Below are positions 12,220 through 15,623 of a stretch of DNA of 15,623 bases, in pieces (the first letter of the stretch is position 1; every line of letters begins with the position of its first letter). The notes below the pieces were generated by a model. It was not told where the DNA came from. It searched no databases and worked only from the letters and a program-made list of their open reading frames with translations. The position numbers and the translations under genes were made by a program. Origin of the DNA: an uncultured Rikenella sp. (GTDB taxonomy: Bacteria; Bacteroidota; Bacteroidia; Bacteroidales; Rikenellaceae); NCBI RefSeq assembly GCF_910577125.1, contig NZ_CAJTMN010000047.1:1-15623 (forward strand), in the 5' to 3' direction.

Positions 12220-13416
12220 TCAGCAACGGCCCGGATAGACCTTCAGAGCCTGTTCCAATACCTCCATCGCACCCCGCAGATCATCGATGTTCAGGACATA
12301 CGCCAAACGTACCTGCCTGCGTCCCGCCGCCGGGTCGGAATAGAAGCCCGATGCCGGAGCCACCATCACCGTCCGCCCGTCCAGTTCGAACTCCTCCAGC
12401 AGCCACTGTGCGAACCGATCCGCATCGTCCACCGGCAGCTCCGCTATCGCGTAGAACGCCCCCCGCGGCATCGGACAGCGCACCCCCTCCATCCGGTTCA
12501 GCGCACCGATCATAAAATTCCGACGCGCCTCGTACTCGTTATGCACCGTGGTAAAGTAGCTTTTCGACGCCCTCAACGCCGCCTCGGCCGCCACCTGGCC
12601 CACATACGGCGCACACAACCGCGCCTGCCCCATGCGCAAAACCGCATCGATCACCGCCGGGTTCCGGCTCGCCAACACCCCGATCCGCGCCCCGCACATA
12701 CTGAACCGCTTCGAAATCGAGTCCATCATCACCACATGCTCGTCCACCCCTTGCAGCGCCAGCACCGAATGATGCCGGGCGCCGTTGTAGCAGAAGTCGC
12801 TGTAGACCTCGTCCGCCAGCAGGAACAGGTCGTGCCGCAAAGCGATCTCCCGCAATTTCAGGATCTCCTCCTCGCTATACAGGTATCCCGTCGGATTATT
12901 CGGATTGCAGATCAATATCGCACGCGTTTTCGGCGTGATGCGTTTTTCGAACTCCTCGATCGGCGGCAGAGCGAAATCATCCTCGATATACGACCTCACC
13001 GGCACGATCTCGATCCCCGCCTCCATAGCGAAACCGTTGTAATTGGCATAGTACGGTTCCGGCACAATCACCTGATTTCCCCAGTCGCACGTCGCCAGCA
13101 TGGCCATCAGAATCGCCTCCGAACCGCCCGTCGTGACGATCAGCTGCTCCGCCGTCAGCGGCAGCCCGCGATCCGTATAGAACCGCGCCAACGCTTCGCG
13201 ATAGCTTCCGATTCCGGCCGAATGGGTATAGGCGATCGTCCGGACATCGACCTCCCGAATCGCCGCCAGCGCCTCGTCCGGCGTCGGAATGTCCGGCTGG
13301 CCGATGTTCAGGTGATAGACATGCACGCCGCGCCGTTTGGCCGCCTCGGCATACGGGACGAGTTTTCGGATGGGAGAGGCCGGGACGTGGAGCCCGGTCT
13401 GCGAGATTTTCGGCAT
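12220..13416 (-). CDS. Pyridoxal phosphate-dependent class I/II aminotransferase
   Basis: The 398-residue fold-type I aminotransferase shows SPIRKLVPYAEAAKRRG at the N terminus, TTGGSEAI (95-102), NPNNPTG (171-177), ADEVY (201-205) with the PLP-contacting Asp202 and Tyr205, and the Schiff-base Lys236 in SISKRFSMCGARIG, with phosphate-binding Arg244. Length and motifs match the aspartate/alanine/aromatic aminotransferase group; the exact amino donor cannot be read from sequence. The ATG complementing 13414-13416 (MPKISQTG) is preferred. The in-frame ATG 13 codons upstream begins non-conserved sequence that runs into the -7 element. It is divergent from mnmA with a shared 160-base intergenic region. 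Confidence 0.93.
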   Translation of the reverse strand: MPKISQTGLHVPASPIRKLVPYAEAAKRRGVHVYHLNIGQPDIPTPDEALAAIREVDVRTIAYTHSAGIGSYREALARFYTDRGLPLTAEQLIVTTGGSEAILMAMLATCDWGNQVIVPEPYYANYNGFAMEAGIEIVPVRSYIEDDFALPPIEEFEKRITPKTRAILICNPNNPTGYLYSEEEILKLREIALRHDLFLLADEVYSDFCYNGARHHSVLALQGVDEHVVMMDSISKRFSMCGARIGVLASRNPAVIDAVLRMGQARLCAPYVGQVAAEAALRASKSYFTTVHNEYEARRNFMIGALNRMEGVRCPMPRGAFYAIAELPVDDADRFAQWLLEEFELDGRTVMVAPASGFYSDPAAGRRQVRLAYVLNIDDLRGAMEVLEQALKVYPGRC

Positions 13417-13454
13417 AACGCGATGCTTTGACGAGTGATTCTTTCTGGTAAACA

Positions 13455-13462
13455 AAGGTAAT
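13455..13462 (-). promoter_or_regulatory. -7 promoter element of the aminotransferase gene
   Basis: The minus strand reads TACCTTTG, matching TAnnTTTG, 38 bases upstream of the MPKISQTG start. The alternative upstream ATG at 13453-13455 would sit on the -7 element itself, which argues against it. No -33 TTTG is seen at the usual spacing. Confidence 0.6.
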
Positions 13463-13539
13463 ATTTTTCGGAGTTCGTGGTAAAAAAATCAGAAACGGTT
13501 TCGTCGGGCCGGCGAGACGAAAATCCCGCCGAAAACCGT

Positions 13540-13547
13540 TACCTTTG
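13540..13547 (+). promoter_or_regulatory. -7 promoter element of mnmA
   Basis: TACCTTTG, matching TAnnTTTG, ends 31 bases before the mnmA start codon. It is back to back with the aminotransferase -7 element 77 bases away. Confidence 0.6.
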
Positions 13548-13578
13548 AGAGCCGTTTCCGAGCGGAACGATTCGATTT

Positions 13579-14784
13579 ATGGAAAACAATCCGAAAAAGG
13601 ACAAGAGACGTGTCGTCGTCGGGCTCTCCGGAGGGGTCGACTCGAGCGTCGCGGCGTGGGTGCTCAAGGAACAGGGCTACGACGTCGTGGGGATGTTCAT
13701 GCGCAACTGGCACGACACGACCGGGACGCTCTCCGGCGACTGTCCGTGGTACGACGACCGCGTTTTCGCCGAACTGGTGGCCAAGAAGCTCGACATCGAG
13801 TTCCACTTCATCGACCTCAGCGAACAGTACCGGGAACGGGTCGTGGACTACATGTTCGCCGAGTACGGACGGGGGCGGACGCCGAACCCGGATGTGCTGT
13901 GCAACCGAGAGATCAAGTTCGACGCCTTTCTGAAGGCGGCTCTGGAGCTGGGGGCCGATTATGTGGCGACGGGGCACTACTGCAAAACGGATACGGTGGT
14001 CAGTCCGGCGGACGGACGGACTTATCACCGCCTCATCGCGGGCGACGATCCCAACAAAGACCAGAGTTATTTTCTCTGTCAGCTCAATCAGGAGCAGCTC
14101 GCGAAGGCACTGTTTCCCATCGGAAACCTGGAAAAGCCCGAAGTGCGGCGCATTGCGGCGGAACAGGGGCTGGCCACGGCCGAACGCAAGGATTCCCAGG
14201 GGATTTGCTTTGTCGGCAAGGTCGATCTGCCGATCTTTCTGCAACAGAAGCTGGCGGCTCGGCCGGGCGGTGCCATCATCGAGATTCCGGCGGACTGGGC
14301 GAGATACGCGGATGCGGAGCACGACCCGTATGCACCTTATGTCTACCGCGAAAGCGACGGAACGAAGGTGGGCGAGCACAACGGGGCGCACTTCTACACG
14401 ATCGGGCAACGCAAAGGGCTGAATGTGGGAGGGAAACCGGAACCGCTGTTCGTCATCGCCACGGATGTGGCCGCCAATATCATCTACGTCGGCATGGGCG
14501 AGAGGCATCCGGGACTGTACCGGCCGGGGCTTCGGATTCGGCCGGACGAGATGCACTGGATCCGGCCGGATCTGGCGCCGGAGGCCGGAGATACCGCGCC
14601 GCGCGAATACCTGATGCGGATTCGTTACCGGCAGCCGCTGCAGCGGGCGACTCTCCGGGTCGATGCCGACGGCTGGGGCGTCATCGACTTCGCCGAACCG
14701 CAGCGGGGAATCACGGCGGGACAGTTCGCAGCATGGTACGCTCCGGACGGGGAGCTGGTGGGATCGGGGGTGATCGACGCATAG
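13579..14784 (+). CDS. mnmA: tRNA-specific 2-thiouridylase MnmA
   Basis: This 401-residue enzyme thiolates uridine 34 of tRNA-Lys, -Glu and -Gln. The ATP pyrophosphatase P-loop is GLSGGVDSSVA (15-25). The two catalytic cysteines are Cys108 in NPDVLCNREIKFDAF and Cys210 in SQGICFVGK. DPNKDQSYFLCQL (157-169) and HNGAHFYTIGQRKGLNVGG are further family signatures, and the C-terminal beta-barrel ends at GITAGQFAAWY. It is somewhat longer than the approximately 370-residue E. coli protein, including an insert around residues 44-60 (HDTTGTLSGDCPWYDD). The gene is monocistronic; its 3' flank runs into cassette C within about 30 bases. Confidence 0.97.
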   Translation: MENNPKKDKRRVVVGLSGGVDSSVAAWVLKEQGYDVVGMFMRNWHDTTGTLSGDCPWYDDRVFAELVAKKLDIEFHFIDLSEQYRERVVDYMFAEYGRGRTPNPDVLCNREIKFDAFLKAALELGADYVATGHYCKTDTVVSPADGRTYHRLIAGDDPNKDQSYFLCQLNQEQLAKALFPIGNLEKPEVRRIAAEQGLATAERKDSQGICFVGKVDLPIFLQQKLAARPGGAIIEIPADWARYADAEHDPYAPYVYRESDGTKVGEHNGAHFYTIGQRKGLNVGGKPEPLFVIATDVAANIIYVGMGERHPGLYRPGLRIRPDEMHWIRPDLAPEAGDTAPREYLMRIRYRQPLQRATLRVDADGWGVIDFAEPQRGITAGQFAAWYAPDGELVGSGVIDA

Positions 14785-14814
14785 CTGTCGGAAGCAGGGT
14801 CTTAAAGGCCTTAA

Positions 14815-15006
14815 AGGTCGCCCGCCCCGGGCTACTGCGAAAGAGCCAATGGCGCGCCACAGGCCGTCGGCCGCGAAGGTTCCGTATGGTCGTTTTCGGT
14901 CAGCGGTAGCGGTAGCAGATACTTGGATTTCGGCATAACGTACCTCAGTCCCACCCACGCGAGCAGCCGCGTCTACGGTCTTCAGTTGCGTTGCCTCTCG
15001 GAATAA
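14815..15006 (+). pseudogene. Cassette C: orphan FISUMP/C-type-lectin-like C-terminal module
   Basis: The open frame, bounded upstream by a TAA at 14812-14814, reads SPAPGYCERANGAPQ, VWSFSVSGSGSRYLDFG, ITYLSPTHASSRVYG and LQLRCLSE before TAA at 15004-15006. There is no ATG and no gene body. The 5' edge CCGCCCCGGGCT resembles that of cassette B and the relic at 703-720. The last 38 bases (14974-15011) are identical to B. Compared with A and B, codons AAC/GAC/AGC and AAC/TAC/TAC alternate at the same positions, while third-position differences also occur. The cassette begins 30 bases after mnmA and is followed within 10 bases by repeat DNA. Confidence 0.65.
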
Positions 15007-15011
15007 ACGGG

Positions 15012-15131
15012 GCGTGTCGCACTCACAATTGGCCGGGTCTACCCTAACAGGCAGCCTCTACCCCAATTTTACCGACACGGCCGCAGCGAAACGCAGTTTC
15101 GCCCGTCCACGGGACGTGGGGCCTGCCCGGC
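15012..15131. repeat. Dispersed CTCTACCCCAA-type repeat segment
   Basis: Near 15020-15065 this carries GCACTCACAATTGGCCGGG and repeated CTACCC(C/T)AA motifs shared with about 3149-3215 and 3988-4045. It joins cassette C to the hairpin array. No coding region is supported. Confidence 0.5.
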
Positions 15132-15262
15132 CCGAGGGCAGTTCCATCCGGGGCAAAGCTCGACCGCGCGCGACTGCTGGAGTAGGAAATCATTCAAACG
15201 CGTGATACACGTTTGAATAAGATTTCCGCCAGCGCGCGGGCAAGAACAGCACCAAGCTCGAC
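15132..15262 (+). repeat. First half of tandem composite unit 1: linker plus nested hairpin H5
   Basis: The linker (15132-15163) leads to CCGCGCGC (15164-15171), pairing with GCGCGCGG (15232-15239). GCTGG (15176-15180) pairs with CCAGC (15229-15233), overlapping that outer arm. GGAAATC (15185-15191) pairs with GATTTCC (15221-15227). ATTCAAACG (15192-15200) pairs with CGTTTGAAT (15210-15218). The hairpin and its flanks recur almost unchanged 283 bases downstream (15447-15522). Confidence 0.8.
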
Positions 15263-15334
15263 GCGCGCCACGCCTGAAGAGGGAAATCGTCAAAATGCAC
15301 TTGTGCGTTTTGACAAGATTTCCGCCAGCGCGCG
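15263..15334. repeat. Nested hairpin repeat, copy H6 (chimeric)
   Basis: GCGCGCC (15263-15269), GGGAAATC (15281-15288) and inner GTCAAAATGCAC (15289-15300)/GTGCGTTTTGAC (15303-15314) match copy H1 at 49-100. The right flank, GATTTCCGCCAGCGCGCG, matches H5 and H7 instead. The copy therefore looks like a recombinant of two subfamilies. Confidence 0.75.
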
Positions 15335-15414
15335 AACAGAGAATGGGGCACAGCAAATAAGTAAGCGATACGCAGTATCGCTCTGTCCTGCCGGGGTCAC
15401 CCGGACGCCGCCCG

Positions 15415-15543
15415 CGAAGGGCAGTTCCGTCCGGCTCGAAGCTCGACCGCGCGCGACTGCTGGAGTAGGAAATCATTCAAACGCGTGATACACGTTTGAA
15501 TAAGATTTCCGCCAGCGCGCGGGCAAGAACAGCACCATGCTCG
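15415..15543 (+). repeat. First half of tandem composite unit 2: linker plus nested hairpin H7
   Basis: This repeats unit 1 at an offset of 283 bases. The hairpin (15447-15522) is identical to H5 in all arms and loop. The linker upstream differs by a few substitutions and is closer to 402-432 than the unit 1 linker is. Confidence 0.8.
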
Positions 15544-15544
15544 A

Positions 15545-15619
15545 CCGCGCGCCACGCCTTAAAAGGGGAATCGTTCAAAGCGACTTGCGCTTTGGACAAG
15601 ATTTCCCAAAGGCGCGCGG
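15545..15619. repeat. Nested hairpin repeat, copy H8
   Basis: CCGCGCGCC (15545-15553) pairs with GGCGCGCGG (15611-15619). GGGGAATC (15565-15572) pairs with GATTTCCC (15600-15607) through one G-T wobble. CAAAGCG (15576-15582 region) pairs with CGCTTTG around ACTTG. It occupies the place in unit 2 that H6 has in unit 1, but with a different inner stem. The window ends four bases later. Confidence 0.75.
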
Positions 15620-15623
15620 ACAA

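Noticed and set aside
4398..15006. Cassettes A-C as integron gene cassettes
   Set aside because: They contain only protein C termini, no attC-like site was recognised at a constant position, and no integrase gene is in the window.
49..15619. Repeated palindromes as a CRISPR array
   Set aside because: Repeats are widely spaced, differ in stem sequence and orientation, lack unique spacers of constant length, and no cas gene is present.

Overview
The window looks like a chromosomal segment of a high-GC Bacteroidales bacterium, most like Alistipes/Rikenellaceae. That placement is inferred from several things: promoters carry the Bacteroidota -7 motif TAnnTTTG (for example TACCTTTG at 8090-8097 and 13540-13547), gene starts lack Shine-Dalgarno sequences, and the gene families are a single-chain glycyl-tRNA synthetase, DUF3127, an FKBP lipoprotein and an Nfn-type FAD/NAD pair. 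No ribosomal RNA, tRNA, complete insertion sequence or CRISPR array was seen.

Layout. 1-770: gene-free mosaic of nested hairpin repeats. 771-1145: YjbR/MmcQ-like gene (+). 1171-1206: very strong hairpin. 1262-3005: three minus-strand genes, in transcription order FKBP-type isomerase lipoprotein, cyclophilin, and a DUF3127 protein with an SSB-like acidic tail. 3006-4397: 1.4 kb gene-free repeat mosaic. 4398-4606: orphan protein C-terminal cassette A. 4654-7246: secreted degenerate-M23 protein and glyS, both minus. 7320-7525: cassette B. 7530-8089: second repeat mosaic. 8136-10426: nfnA-gltA (+). 10498-12012: protein kinase-like/WG-repeat gene (-). 12054-12166: three-hairpin element. 12220-13416: PLP aminotransferase (-), divergent from mnmA (13579-14784, +). 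14815-15006: cassette C. 15012-15623: hairpin repeat array.

The genes are largely housekeeping: protein folding (two PPIases), translation (glyS, mnmA), redox balance and electron bifurcation (nfnA-gltA) and amino-acid metabolism. They form no common pathway. The notable content is between them. First, three orphan C-terminal modules of a FISUMP/C-type-lectin-like family (A, B, C) have a nearly or fully identical 3' end and very different cores. None has a visible start codon or gene body. They resemble silent donor cassettes or remote variable repeats of a diversification system whose enzyme and expressed gene would lie elsewhere. Second, a family of nested palindromes (GCGCGCC outer arms, GGGAAATC/GATTTCCC middle arms, variable inner stem) keeps base pairing while the inner stem sequence changes from copy to copy. 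These hairpins sit with longer repeat modules that recur in both orientations next to the cassettes. I know of no described family matching them, but I could not search.
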